Positions 1 through 11,313 of a stretch of DNA of 64,000 bases are shown here, piece after piece (within the stretch, counting starts at the first letter, position 1; every line of letters begins with the position of its first letter). The DNA is from Magnolia sinica (taxonomy: Eukaryota > Streptophyta > Magnoliopsida > Magnoliales > Magnoliaceae): the NCBI RefSeq assembly GCF_029962835.1, contig NC_080582.1, positions 74,086,177 through 74,150,176 of the forward strand, written 5' to 3'. Under the pieces are notes generated by a model. The model did not search any database, was not told where the DNA came from, and saw only the letters and a list, made by a program, of their open reading frames with translations. The position numbers were made by a program, and so were the translations under genes.

Positions 1-1
1 T

Positions 2-330
2 AATTATCAGTTTAGGCCCAATGATGATAAGGGTAAAGGAGTTGTCGGGTCTAGCTCATGCAAAAGTGATGCGACTAGGTGTTTTAAATGTTGGGGGTTT
101 GGTTACTTTGCCCACCAATGTGGTACGAAAGAGGGCACCAAGGTATTTCTTATTGATGGGCAAGTGAAGTAGTGCCCCCAGAAAGTGACGGTGAGGAGAA
201 AAAATATGAGCCAGCAGAAACCCCTAGTGATGAAGAAGAGGGAGCACAAGAGTTTGTGACCCCTGTAGTTGCAGTTGTGCGTTGCACCTTTGCACAAGCT
301 AAGAATACCAACGATTAGCGCTGCAACATG
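2..330 (+). pseudogene. gag C-terminus with zinc knuckle (CRM copy 1)
   Basis: Frame 2 from the window edge encodes a Lys/Ser-rich linker and then a retroviral-type knuckle near bases 89-130, read as CFKCWGFGYFAHQC. In the C-x2-C-x4-H-x4-C pattern the His is replaced by Tyr, so zinc binding is probably impaired. An acidic linker follows, with a stop at about 170. In the family this Gag segment binds RNA in virus-like particles. The paralogue in copy 2 keeps the His but has lost a Cys instead, so each copy has decayed independently. Confidence 0.75.
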
Positions 331-937
331 ATCTTCTATACCTACGCGAAATGTGGTGATAAGAGCTGCAAGATGATCGTGGATGGTGGTAGTTATGTCA
401 ATGTGTCATCAACTGACACTGTGAGCCATTTGGGCTTGAAGCTTGAAGCCCATCCTCAATCCTATAGAGTGTCTTGGGTTGATGAAACTTCTATTCCAGT
501 CTCTCACCGTTGTCTTATTCATATTTAGTTTGGATCACATAAAGACGCACTTTGGTGTGATGTTGTTCCCATGAATGTTGGCCATATCATTCTAGGTAGG
601 CCTTGGCTCTATGATAGGGATGTCACTATATTTGATTGTTCAAATGTGTGTACATTCTGATTTGAGGGCAAGAAAGTCAAGCTAAATCCACTTCCACCCA
701 AGAACACGACTAGAAAAGAGTTCACCACAAAGATTGGTACGAGCGGCTCAAAAGAATTGAAGGAATCAAAGTCCAAGTTTAAGCCACTCCATATTTTAAA
801 TGTCAAAAACTTTGAGCGAGAGACTGAGTCAGACTCGATAGTGTACACCCTTGTGGCTATGGAGAGTGCACCAGAGGTTAGAGTAGAGTTACCCACTGAG
901 GCTATTCCAGTAGTGGATGAGTTCCGTGATGTCTTTC
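328..937 (+). pseudogene. Protease and protease-RT linker (CRM copy 1)
   Basis: The reading frame from 328 carries the retropepsin-like segment IVDGGSYVNVSS, where the D-S/T-G catalytic triad has become D-G-G; the stop at 526 ends the first open part. The linker continues in degenerate form with a 'GHIILGRPWLYD'-like block near 580-615, and then the open stretch 757-937 ends in the conserved run ...VVDEFRDVF. Coding is cut there by a solo LTR and resumes at 5833 with PKDLSDK, as expected from copy 2. An aspartic protease normally cleaves Gag-Pol; this one is non-functional. Confidence 0.75.
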
Positions 938-1534
938 TGTAATGCCCCGATTTTCGAGACCCGAGTATATCACTCATCTCTTGAAAACCCAGGTGTTAAC
1001 TGATTAAGTATAAGGATAATCAAACCCAAATCAAAGTGCGATTAACGGAACCAAGCGTAATATAGATAAAACCCAAGTAATAATAATATCTTGGGCCACT
1101 CAGCTGGGGCCCATATACAAAACCTTAATTCTCAAAATGAACTGAAATATTAATAAACAAATAAGCTACTGATTCAATCCAAAATAAGCAGCCGCCTCTT
1201 GGTACGGCTCCTCATTGTAAGCCTCCTCCTCGGCCTCCATCGCCTCCGGCTCCTCCGCAACTTCCTCTGTCCCTATGTCCTCTGTACGGTTGAATATTGA
1301 TGAATGAGTGGCTAACTCAGTGTGATCTCCCGCTAATATTACACACCGTCGCCCTAAACAAGGAATAGCATAAAAGCATACAGATAATCCAAAACACAGT
1401 AGATGCAGTCTTTTTAAATGCGTGAATGTAGGAATGCAATCGTCAGCCCGGGTAAAACATCCAGACGGCCTATGTCCCGAAAAAAATATCCGGAAGGACA
1501 TCGGGGTCGTCACTCAAGGATAAGACTGGTTATC

Positions 1535-1632
1535 GCGCAACACGCAGCGTAATCGCAGGGCATGATAATCCGAGTCAATATCACAATCGAATGACTGGTC
1601 ATAAGCGCAACATGCAGCGTAATCACAGGGCA
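1535..1632 (-). repeat. Short direct repeat in solo-LTR U5
   Basis: Two 28-bp near-identical blocks, beginning GCGCAACACGCAGCGT, lie at 1535-1562 and 1605-1632, so the period is 70 bp. They sit in the U5 part of the solo LTR. They differ at only two or three positions. Confidence 0.8.
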
Positions 1633-4600
1633 GAGTGATACAAGTCATCGAAATATGCTATGTATGCATGACTTGTCAGCCCATTATTAGTCCATTTGCA
1701 AACAGCCAATTTGAATAAGCTCACGGTCACTATGGGGAGCACATGACCCAGCATAGGCCGACGGCTCGAGCATAGTGTCCCATTACCACCATCCCCGACC
1801 CATGAGACTACCGTCTTAGGGTGCGTGTAGCACCTACTAACATGTGGTCAATCAATTCAACATAAGGGGGATACCACCAATGCCGACTAGGGGTGAATTG
1901 TTTGAAATTACCAAAAGTGGCGATTTAAACATGTCGGCATGAATGATTCAAAACAACGAGTAAACAACGGTATTTGAAAGGGTTATGGAGTCCATCCTAA
2001 GTCAGTTAGGTGAAACCACACATGGATGGTAAACCCCGTGGTTAAACACCACAACCAAAACCTCCATGTCAGGGGCCTACTCATGTGACAACCAATCTAG
2101 TTACACCCTAACCACGGACTCTCCTTTACTAGGACTTCCCATGGAGAGATTTTAACAGTATATGTGTCATAGCAACATATATTGCAATATGAAAGGGAAA
2201 TAAGGAATGACACATGTATTCCTATCAATATATAACAACTGAATTTTCATGACATAAAGGATTAGATTATTCACTTAAGCAGTTTAAAGAAAATTAAGAA
2301 TCTAAACAATAGTAAGTAAGAGAGTTATCATGTTAAACAGATAAATCAAGTGAATATAGTTTATTTTTACATACAGTTTATCATTAGTTTGGCTAGTCAT
2401 TTACTCTAATAAAGCTACTATTTCTGGTTTAGTTAAGGGTAGAAAGCTTAAGGGGAAAGAATCATCTCCAGGCAAGGCGTAGAATGCTCTTAGAGGCAAG
2501 TTTTCGTGAGAACGTAGTGAGTTTACACCGCTCCCGTATTTCCCTGTACAATTTTATTCATAATGGATAGTGAGCCACAAGGTTAAATACTTGGGGTTAG
2601 GTAGAGGTTTGGAAAACCCTAAACCTTGGTTGCCTTGGCTGTAATCAAAGGTAACCAAGCTCAAGCGTGAGCCCCAATCTTTATCAAATGGGGTCTACTC
2701 AGGATCCACTTGATTACTAGATCTGCCCAATATCCTCCTCAGACCCCTAGTACGAGTCCGCCCATCAGATGGACGGCTCAGATGTAGAGGGTGTCCATGA
2801 GGTCGGTTCACACGTGTAGGGCTTACCATGCTGTCTGCATAGCATGAATAGATGAGGCACGCTCACCTATGACCTAGGCACGTGCGCACCTTTACACATG
2901 TGACCTGGGTGTCGAATTCGAATGGTCCATAAGATGTGGGATCCCAAGAACCCTTAGGGGGTGAATTTTTGCCCTGATCTAAGATTCCAGTGGGCCATAG
3001 CAAGGATAAATTCGATCCAAGGGAAGAACTGTTTGTATTAATCATGGCCCACCGAAGTTTTGGTTTAAAGTAAAAATTGGAGCCATGGGGTTTCATGAGG
3101 TTCTGCTCCATGTGGACCATTCAGATTTCCCAGACACATCAGACATTATGAGATCTCAAAATTTTGCAGATAGTTTACGTGAACTGATTAGCAGGTGAGA
3201 GTTCAGCTATTTATATATAATAGGTCCTCTAATTCAACATTCTGGTGCATACACGCATCGTGTATTCACTTCACAGGTGGGTCCCATGTGATTGGTGGGC
3301 CCCAACCCTGCTAGGTGGCATGGATGGATGCATACGGTATGCGGGACCCACCTCTTAGGATACATCACGTGAATGTATACGTACATGTGCAATATGGCAG
3401 CCTACGTTAGCTGCCAATCGACCAGCAGTGGGCTTTTTGAGGGACGTCCAGCCCAGGGATCTTTGCAACGCACCTGATGGACGGTTGGGATGGATCCCGA
3501 CCTCAGGGTGGGTCCATGGCCAGTGCAAGCCATCAGTACATTGGTGGGGCCTACAGTCAGCATAGGGCCCCTGGTCGGTGCAGCCCACTGTCATTTTGGG
3601 TGAGGCCCACCTGCATTTATGCAGGGCCCACCAACTCTTTACGTGGAGGCAGGCTCCTCATTAGAGTTGTCTCCTCGCCAGGCTCTACTGCAGCTGGATT
3701 CTTGGGACCCATTCACGTCCCAACCATTCATACGGTGTGGCCCACTAAGACTCTCTAATGGTGCGGCCCATCTGCATTCAACAGGGCATGACCCACTCTT
3801 ACATGATTTGCATGGCCCCAAAGGGCTCGTCCTTAGTGCGGCTGAGAGCTGTATCCATGCAGTCACTCCACCCCACTGTTAGACGAACGTGTGGTCGCTG
3901 AATGGGTCCACGCATTGCTCTAAGGCCCTCGTGGAGCCCACGTGCTACGTCAGTCCTGGCCCTGATCTTGACCATTGGCCGGCCTGATTCTGGCTTAGAA
4001 CAGAACTCTACCTTTGGTCCAATCCAGGGCCGGTTGAGGCTTGGATAGGAACGGTTTCCAGTGAGGTAACAATCCGCTCATGGTCCGCATCAAGTTGCGA
4101 AACTCGGCCATCTGTTGGCCAGTTCCCAGCTCTAAACAAGGTCTGACGAAAGGCTAAATCATGGCCACCGTTTGGCCAGTTTTTTCCTAGCTCAAAACAG
4201 AGCCTGGTGCATGCACCAATAGGAAGCTGTTCTCATAACCTAGTTACAGTCTCTCACAGTCCATTACAGAAACTGTTAGAGTGGTTTTTCTGCCACCATT
4301 GCAACCCTAAACTCAGCCATTGTTAGGCATGATTTTAGTCTGACATGCGGCTTCTGTTTGGTCTGTTCCTCGGCCCAACTCTCAACCATTATGAGGGCCA
4401 GTATGGGCCGAAATTTCAACCATTTAATAGGCCTAGATTCAATCCGGAATATGGCCATTGTCGGGCCTGGTTCAAACACCGAAACGGCGCCATGAACTGG
4501 CTCAGCTCCGGTCTAAAACAAGGACCCACTTAAATGCTTTGCTTTAGGTGTGAACGCAGCCATTACTTGGCTGGCCTTCAACCCATCTATGGCCACATTC

Positions 4601-4910
4601 TGGCCTGGTGTTTGCTTGAGACCCAACCATCATTTGGTTGGTCCCAGCTCTAAACAGAGGCTTGAAATGGACCGCTTAATCAACACAAGGGTATTTGCCG
4701 GTCTGCTTTCCATCCGAAAGCATGGCCATTGATCGACCATCCTTCCTTCTAATTCAACTATCACTGTGGCCTCATCCTAACTGAAATAAAAAAAGGAAAT
4801 GGAAGGAGAAATGGTTACTTGTGGAGGAGAGAACGACTCTCTGTTTTTCTTTCTCTTACACTCTCTCTTTCTTCTTCCTCCCTGGCATGGATTCAAGGGC
4901 TACAGTGTGC

Positions 4911-4920
4911 CTTTTTATAG
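4911..4920 (-). promoter_or_regulatory. TATA box of solo LTR
   Basis: The minus strand reads CTATAAAAAG followed at once by a purine-rich (GA)n leader. This matches the arrangement of CTATATAAGG plus GA-rich leader in the Tekay LTRs at 14931 and 24881, and it sets the orientation of the solo LTR. Confidence 0.6.
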
Positions 4921-5832
4921 TCTAGGGAGAGAGGGATAGACGGTTGTGATCGTCCTCACTATGGACGGCTGAGATTTGTCCTTCCCAAAGAGGAAGGGGG
5001 GTTCTCTCTCTCTCTCTTCACAACGCAGGTTCTTGGTCGAACGGTTTTTAGGCTAAGATGGACGGTGGCATTCAATCTCCTTTCTCCGAATACAATGGGT
5101 CAAACGGCTATACCGTTTTGATGGTGTGGGTTCCATGAAGGATTTGAACGGTTTAGAATGCTTGGAAAATGATCGTGGTGGCCCACTTATAGGTTTGGAG
5201 TGAGTTGGTTTGAAACAGAGAGAGAAAGGGCGGGAAGATATTTGAGAAATGCTCGGTCAGAGCTAGTTTGACCGAGCCATTGATTTTAGTACACCTCTTG
5301 CACAAGCACTCTTTGTGCACATGCATTGTAAAGGGGCCCACTAAAATGTGATTACCATAATCTACTATGTTCATTTGTATTGGGGGACATTACTCAGAGA
5401 TCCTGGCTCACTTTGGGTTGATAGTGAGGCTCAGGTGGCCCGTTACACAAATCCTTGGCCATCATTGGCTCAATCGTCATGATCCATTGATCAGGTGGGC
5501 CTGATAGACTTTTTTAACGATTAATATAGGGCATTAGTTATGATAAAGGCTTCGTTTGTAGCTAATGAATTCTAAAGTGTTGGTGACAAGTGTGTTGCAC
5601 CAGAATTAACTAGCATAATGGCTTCAAACTTTGAGTGTTCGAGTGGTCTCATCTTCCCGATTGTTGTAGGGAGTATTCTAGCTCCTGAAGACCCTGATGA
5701 ATGGCTCTAATGTCGATGGAAATTCCCATTTTGCATATGTCGAGACAAATTTGATTAACCCAATCTGTTTTAGGTTAATGTGAGTTTAAAAGGTAACACC
5801 CGTGTATTGAAGGTACGGGGTGTTACACTTTC

Positions 5833-6532
5833 CTAAGGATCTATCAGATAAGATCCCCCCTATGAGGGATATATAACACGCCATTGATTTAGTCCTTGGG
5901 GTGACTCTACTAAACCTCCCTCATTACAGAATGAACCCAAAGGAGCATGCAAAGTTGAATAGACAGATTGATGAGTTCCTAGAAAAGAGTTTCATTCAAG
6001 AGAGTATGAGTCTATGTGACATGCTTGCCCTTCTTATACCTAAGAAGGATGACACATGGAGGATGTGTGTTGATAGTAGGGCCATCAACAAAATCACAGT
6101 CAAGTATCGGTTTCCCATACCGCGTCTTGATGACATGTTAGATATGATGGCCAATGCTACTATCTTCTCGAAAATTGACCTCAAAAGTGGGTATCACCAA
6201 ATTCGTGTTTGCCTTAGTGATGAGTGGAATATGACCTTCAAGATGAAGGATGGGCTATACAAGTGGTCAGTCATGCCTTTTGGGCTGAATAATGCCCCAA
6301 GTACCTTCACGCGTGTGATGACCCAAGTGTTGAGGCCCTTCATGGAGAAGTTCCTGGTCGTCTACTTTGATGATATCCTGATTTATAGAATGATAAAGGA
6401 GCAACACTTCAACCATTTAAGGCAAGTTTGTGGGGTCCTTAGAGTTGAGAAATTGTACACCAACTTAAAGAATTGCGCGTTTATGTCTAGCAATGTTATC
6501 TTCTTAGGTTTTGTTGTGTCAGTTGAAGGTGT
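5833..6532 (+). pseudogene. Reverse transcriptase, first part (CRM copy 1)
   Basis: This is RVT_1-type Ty3/gypsy reverse transcriptase. One stop lies at about 5875, and the frame is then open from 5901 to the next insertion. Visible motifs in order are [59 protein letters not shown] and the catalytic YFDD in [10 protein letters not shown]. The catalytic Asp residues are intact. The segment lies between two solo-LTR insertions and stops abruptly at 6532 inside ...FVVSVEGV. The downstream continuation is at 7849. Confidence 0.88.
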
Positions 6533-7843
6533 TGTTTACAACCCCAAGTATAGGGTCGCGATGTAGTAATAATCTCGATAAGACCAAAGTCGAATCCACA
6601 AGGACTGATCTTGTGCATTTCTGAAATTAATTAGAAGTAAAACTAGAAGAAGATGTAAAACTAATTCTGAAGTGATTAAGAGAGTAATTGTGAATTAAGT
6701 AATTAAAACTAAGAATTTAAAGGTGAGAACTAGGGTGCCAAGGATCCACTTGTAGTGATCAGGGAGCCCTCTTGCTTGATTCAAGTAACACAATTAGAAT
6801 TGGAGTCTTATCCTATCCAATTGGAAAATATATCAATAAAACCAAATCTGAACTTCCATTGACCTAATTCTCAATGAAGGAGAACTATGATAATTGACAG
6901 AGATTCTATCACCAAATTATGCCCAGGATACAATGACAAACAACAAGATTTACCAATCCTATAATCTCGAAGCAGGAGAATTGTGAAGATTAGGAAGGAT
7001 TCCATTACCCTACCATGCCTAAGGGACGATGGTGAATAACAAAACTTACTAATTTCACAACCTCAAATTGGGAAAAGAAGATACTCAAAGCTATTGCAGA
7101 TCTACTATAATTTGAGTCACAATAAACCATTAAAAACTGAAAGTATTCCTTAAATATCAAATTAAAATCCATGGAATTCAACATAAATATGAATTAAAGT
7201 AAAAAAAACATCCCATTACGATACAAGCTTCACCTCTTAGCCCTAGCTAAGAGGTTTAGCCAACTATAGACATGATTGGACCAAAATCTCTTAAGAAAAA
7301 CATAAAAACAACTAAGGAAGTAGGAAAAAAACTCTTGGTGATGGCTTCTTTACCCTTTTGCTCCACTCCGTAAAACCTTAGAAGATGCCTAAGAATATCC
7401 TAGGGAGTCTTATTTATAGTTATGGAACTCCAACTTTCGCACCTAGTTGGAAAACTCTAGAAACCGTCTCAAATTTACGCAATTTGCTAAAATAAATTTC
7501 ACTCTACGCACTTATTCAAAATAAACTTCACTCCACGCAATTTCACAAAATGACCTAGAGTTTCAGAATATGCTTTTTTAGGACGATTTCAGGTTTCATT
7601 TTATTCACTTCAAATATTTGATTCTCTTTATTCCTCACTTGGTTTTCTTAGGTCTTTGGCATATGAATTCTTTAATCTTGGTCTCCTAAGATCCATCCCT
7701 TGCCTTGGTGATTCTTGAGCATCAAATCCACGCTTTTGACACCATTGCAAAACAAACATGAGTAAAATAAAACATTAAGCATTATCATGTTCATAAAACC
7801 AAGATATAAATGGGGGATAATATGCAATATTTGACCCTCAACA
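6533..7843 (-). mobile_element. 1.3-kb solo LTR inside RT
   Basis: The insertion interrupts the RT/RNase H coding sequence between ...VSVEG and SADLEKV. Its ends are TGTTTACAACCCC and GACCCTCAACA, giving TG...CA with a short inverted repeat. The flanking 5-mers GGTGT (6528-6532) and AGTGT (7844-7848) are an imperfect TSD. A TATA box on the minus strand (CTATAAATAAG, about 7410-7421) and the TGTTGAGGGTC start set the orientation. There is no coding capacity. The parent family is not identified and differs from the 4.9-kb solo LTR. Confidence 0.78.
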
Positions 7844-7848
7844 AGTGT

Positions 7849-8470
7849 ATCGGCGGATCTCGAGAAGGTCAAAGTCATTGTCAATTGGCCTGAGCTCCAC
7901 AATATTCATAAGGTGTGTAGCTTTCATGGCTTGGCCACCTTCTATAGGCAATTTATTCGAGGCTTTAGTTCCATTATGGCTCCTATCACAGATTGCATAG
8001 AAAAAGGAGAGTTTTAATGGATGAAGGTAGCCTCGAAGGCCTTCAAGGAGATAAGGTCAGGATGACCGAAGCTCCAGTTACGTGACTTTCAAATTTTTTA
8101 AAAGTTTTTAAAGTCGCATGCCACGCGTCAGGAGTCGGCATATGAGGAGTACTTAGTCAAGAAGGGCACCATGTTGCTTTTTTCGTAAGAAACTGAATGA
8201 GGCGAAACAAAAATACTCTACTTATGACAAAGAATTCTATACGGTAGTTCAATCATTGCGCCACTGGCGTCATTATTTATTGCTGTAAGAATTCGTCTTA
8301 TTTTCATATTACGAGGCCTTGAGATATCTGAACTCTCAGAAGAAATTAAACCCTAGGCAGGTCAAGTGAGTCCAGTTCTTTCAAGAGTATATTTTTATGC
8401 TTAAGCATAAGGCCAGTGTAGAGAATAAGTCTGTCGACGCATTGAGTTGTTGAGTCGCGTTACTCAATTC
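7849..8470 (+). pseudogene. RT tail and RNase H (CRM copy 1)
   Basis: Coding resumes with [20 protein letters not shown] and continues through the RT connection ('[17 protein letters not shown]'). A very degenerate RNase H follows, in which KQKYSTYDKEFYTVVQSLRHW and LRYLNSQKKLNPRQ are still readable. There are stops near 8015 and 8290 and several frame changes. RNase H would remove template RNA during reverse transcription; this copy cannot be functional. Confidence 0.78.
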
Positions 8471-9608
8471 CATGAGTATTGAAGTCACGAGCCTCAAGTG
8501 TGTCAAAGAGGATTATTTGAGTGCCCAGATTTTGGAGTTGTGTACGCGTTGTTGTTACGGAGTCCATCAGGAGCTAGCAGTGGGTACTTGATTTTGGACG
8601 GATATTTATTTAGGAGTGATCGTTTGTGCATACTACACACCTCCCTTCGCGACTTTCTTGTCTGGGAGTTATATTCAAGAGGGGTCGCAGGTCATTTTAG
8701 TCGAGATAAGACCATTGCCCTACTAGAGGATAAGTTTTATTAGCCAAGCCCCAAGCAAGATGTGCCCAAAATTATATGGCAGTGTTGTACTTGTCAACTG
8801 ACAAAGCAGAAAAAACAGAATACGGGACTATACACACCTTTGCCAGTTCTATTCGTCTCTTGGTAGGACATCAGTATGGACTTCATGCTTAGGCTCCCCA
8901 AGACTATTTGGAAACACGATTCCATATTTGTTGTCACGTATCGTTTTTCTAAAATGGCCCACTTCATTCCTTGTTCGAAGACCCCCACTTCATTCATTCA
9001 TTGCATTAAAAAAATCAGGCGAAAGATCAATACTAGTAATGAATATTACAAAATTTCTATAGACGAACATAAACGATTTAAGGAATTCAATGTAGGGGAT
9101 TCTGTGATGGTCCGCATCAGGCCAGAGCGGTATCCTCTAAGACCCATTCATAAATTACACGCACATAGCGTTGGACCATTCAAAATTATAAAACGAAACA
9201 GTCTCAATGCGTATATGATAGATCTTCCACCTTCCATGGGAATTAGTTCTACATTTAATGTGAAGGATCTAGTTACATTTAAGGGGACTGCTAATATATT
9301 GTCCTGCCTCTCACCTAATCATTCTGATTCCCCAGACCTTTTCCTTGATCCATGTCCCCTTCCCAACCCATCGTCCCAGCCTCTACCTCCCTTATTGACC
9401 CTTCCCATACCCAGAGAGGAGATGATGATATTCTGGACCATCAGATAGTATTAACGTCGAACGACAAATTTCAAAAGTTCTTGGTCAAGTGGAAGTCACG
9501 CCCAGCTTCAGACAGTACGTGGCTCATTGAGAAGGACATTCAGAGACTTAATCCTGACATCTTGGAGTGGTTTAAGAGTTTTGTTTCGCGGGTGGTGAAA
9601 CCTTCATA
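8471..9608 (+). pseudogene. Integrase with core deletion and chromodomain-like tail (CRM copy 1)
   Basis: The zinc-binding N-terminus is degenerate, with ...CTCQLTKQKKQNTGLYTP near 8788-8840. The core begins as [19 protein letters not shown] but the first catalytic Asp of the [10 protein letters not shown] motif is replaced ([11 protein letters not shown]). After IPCSKT the sequence jumps to INTSNEYYK, losing about 136 residues present in copy 2, including the second Asp and the Glu of the DDE triad. The C-terminal domain follows ([28 protein letters not shown]). After a Pro-rich linker comes a chromodomain-like tail, KFLVKWKSRPASDSTW...LNPDILEWF (about 9466-9570), with a stop at 9607. Confidence 0.85.
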
Positions 9609-9620
9609 GCTGGGGAGAGT

Positions 9621-10835
9621 TGATGGGGACATCATGCGTATGCGCACGCGCACGCCCCTCACCCTACACATGTACTCAAGGATGAGGAAGGCCCCACTAT
9701 CGATTTGGATTGACAACAACATCTATGAAGGATCTCTTAGTTAGGGGGTTATGCTATGGAGCATTGGAGTGGACTCGATCATCATGTGGATTCCACTATT
9801 GGATCTCATGATCGTGGCCTACTACCCTAGATTGTCTAGGATTTTGAGTTTTGGTTATTATCATTATTAGAAATATCATGAGCGATTTTAATTGCGTAGA
9901 TTAGTTGTTATTTTTATTACTTCATCTCTAAGTATTAGTGTACGCACATAACGTGGCTTTTAGGGTTTAGGGTTTTCTTATAAATATGCAATCCCATGTA
10001 GGTATTTTTCATTGAAGATTATGAATAAAATTCTGCGTTTTCTTGCTTCTCTAATTCTCTGAGTTGACCAATCTAATTGGGTGTGAAATCATCCCTTCTT
10101 CGAAGGGCTAACTACCGTGGAGCGAAGCTACACCCATTCTAAATCGCCCTCACCTCCTATCCTCCATATTCATCATCTTCTACAGCTATCCAATCTTCAA
10201 ATCCACTCCCTTTTGCAGCCAATCCTTCAACTGCAATAGATTTGCAAAATCAGGCCCTACCGTAGGGCTAAAACTTCGGCGGAGTACCGTGCACAGACCG
10301 GACACCCGGTCGCCCTGAAATTTGGTGTGTGAGTGGCCCATCCCTGGTCGACCACAGCCTAGGAGGCCAATCTTGGATTCGTGGGCCCCACACATGTGTG
10401 GGCAGGAACCCACACACATGCGCTTGGGCCAGATTGTTGTCCACACGTGTGGATTGTTTTCTGGTTATTCTCTCTCCTCTAAGCCTTTCATCTATCGCCT
10501 TAAATCCCTAACCTTAACCCTAAATAATCCTAAATTCTAAGTCCTATTCCACTTTTACAAACCCTAGGCTTTTTCGAATTGAAACATGGTGAATCCCTTG
10601 GATTGGAGAATAATCCTTTGTAAGAGTAGATGAATCTACACTCCTTTGAGCATTGCTTAGTTTATAATTTTTAATTGATCCAGCCCTAACATGTGTAGGC
10701 TTGGACCCTCGTAGATTTTCCTTGTTGAATGCTTGATCTTATATGGGATGTGAAATTTTTGTGATTATTTCTAAATTAATATGATTTAAAGCCTGAAATC
10801 TTGCATATCATATTTATTTTTCATGTCCTGCATCA
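9621..10835 (+). mobile_element. 3' LTR of CRM copy 1
   Basis: This 1215-bp LTR begins TGATGGGGACATC directly after the purine tract TGGGGAGAGT and ends ATGTCCTGCATCA. The same ends and length occur at 43391-44604 and, as a solo LTR, at 51358-52545. The next bases (GTGTT, 10836-10840) are the expected right TSD; the left one is outside the window. The pol frame, after a TAG at 9607, stays open into the LTR for about 40 codons. Confidence 0.9.
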
Positions 10836-11266
10836 GTGTTTTTTTGCTAAGGGCGAGGGCTTTTGAAAGGTGAGAGGGGTTCTAATACTTGCATGGGTTT
10901 GGAAAGGGTTTTCTAAGGGGTTACACATCGCAAGGAGAGATCAGGCGATCCTATAATCGAAGAAGGTGAGTGGTGTACTCTAAGATTTTGATTTTACTTG
11001 AGATCTCTGTCGTTTTGTATCATGGTTTTTTCCCACAAGGGTTTTCCACAGAAAATATTGTGTTCTATGGTTGATTATTTTTTTTATTTTTGGTTTGGTT
11101 ATCTACTTTATTATATTGTTTTATATTTGTTTATTGTGCTTCCACAAAGCACATAGATTAGCAGTGGTGTTAGATCTGAATTTTCTAATACTTTGGATTG
11201 ATTCGAGTTTGTTGTGGCTTGGGTTTAAACATCGTTGTGATGTGATATGAAGCCGTTACTCCAACA
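10836..11266 (+). mobile_element. 5' LTR remnant of Tork-like copia
   Basis: This stretch matches the right half of the 3' LTR (about 29106-29526), including the shared GCTAAGGGCGAGGGCTTT-type block and the terminal GCCGTTACTC...CA. The left ~384 bp of the LTR are absent because CRM copy 1 inserted here; they should lie upstream of the window. Confidence 0.85.
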
Positions 11267-11269
11267 AAG

Positions 11270-11280
11270 TGGTATCAGTG
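11270..11280 (+). promoter_or_regulatory. Copia primer-binding site
   Basis: TGGTATCAGTG lies 3 bp after the LTR end and matches the usual initiator-Met tRNA primer site (TGGTATCAGAG) except for one base. Confidence 0.75.
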
Positions 11281-11313
11281 CGTTAGGTCTAAGGACATTC
11301 GAGAATCTAACGA

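Larger units (their letters stand above)
938..5827 (-). mobile_element. 4.9-kb solo LTR of a Tekay/Del-related chromovirus
   Basis: The element is flanked by a perfect 5-bp duplication CTTTC (933-937 and 5828-5832), and removing it restores the RT frame D-V-F-P-K-D. The ends are TG...CA and form a short inverted repeat (TGTAATGCCCC and GGGGTGTTACA). No gag or pol is present. Read on the minus strand it has LTR architecture: about 0.9 kb of U3, a TATA box at 4911-4920, a GA-rich leader, and a long U5 containing blocks homologous to the U5 repeats of the Tekay LTR at 14152-17328. A solo LTR left by LTR-LTR recombination is the simplest reading; a gene-less element (LARD) is the alternative. Confidence 0.88.
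1..10835 (+). mobile_element. CRM-like Ty3/gypsy element, copy 1 (5' part off-window)
   Basis: This is the right-hand part of a degenerate chromovirus: gag zinc knuckle, protease, RT, RNase H, integrase, chromodomain-like tail and 3' LTR in the usual Ty3/gypsy order. The 5' LTR and most of gag lie left of base 1. Two solo LTRs (938-5827, 6533-7843) split pol. The body matches the minus-strand copy at 36178-44604 throughout. CRM assignment rests on the chromodomain-like C-terminus and on a pol frame that runs into the 3' LTR, both family traits. The element ends inside a copia 5' LTR, so it is nested in the Tork-like element that follows. Confidence 0.88.

Noticed and set aside
609..977. Minus-strand open frame of 122 codons
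   Set aside because: It is antisense to the protease-RT linker and crosses the solo-LTR junction, so it cannot be a conserved gene.
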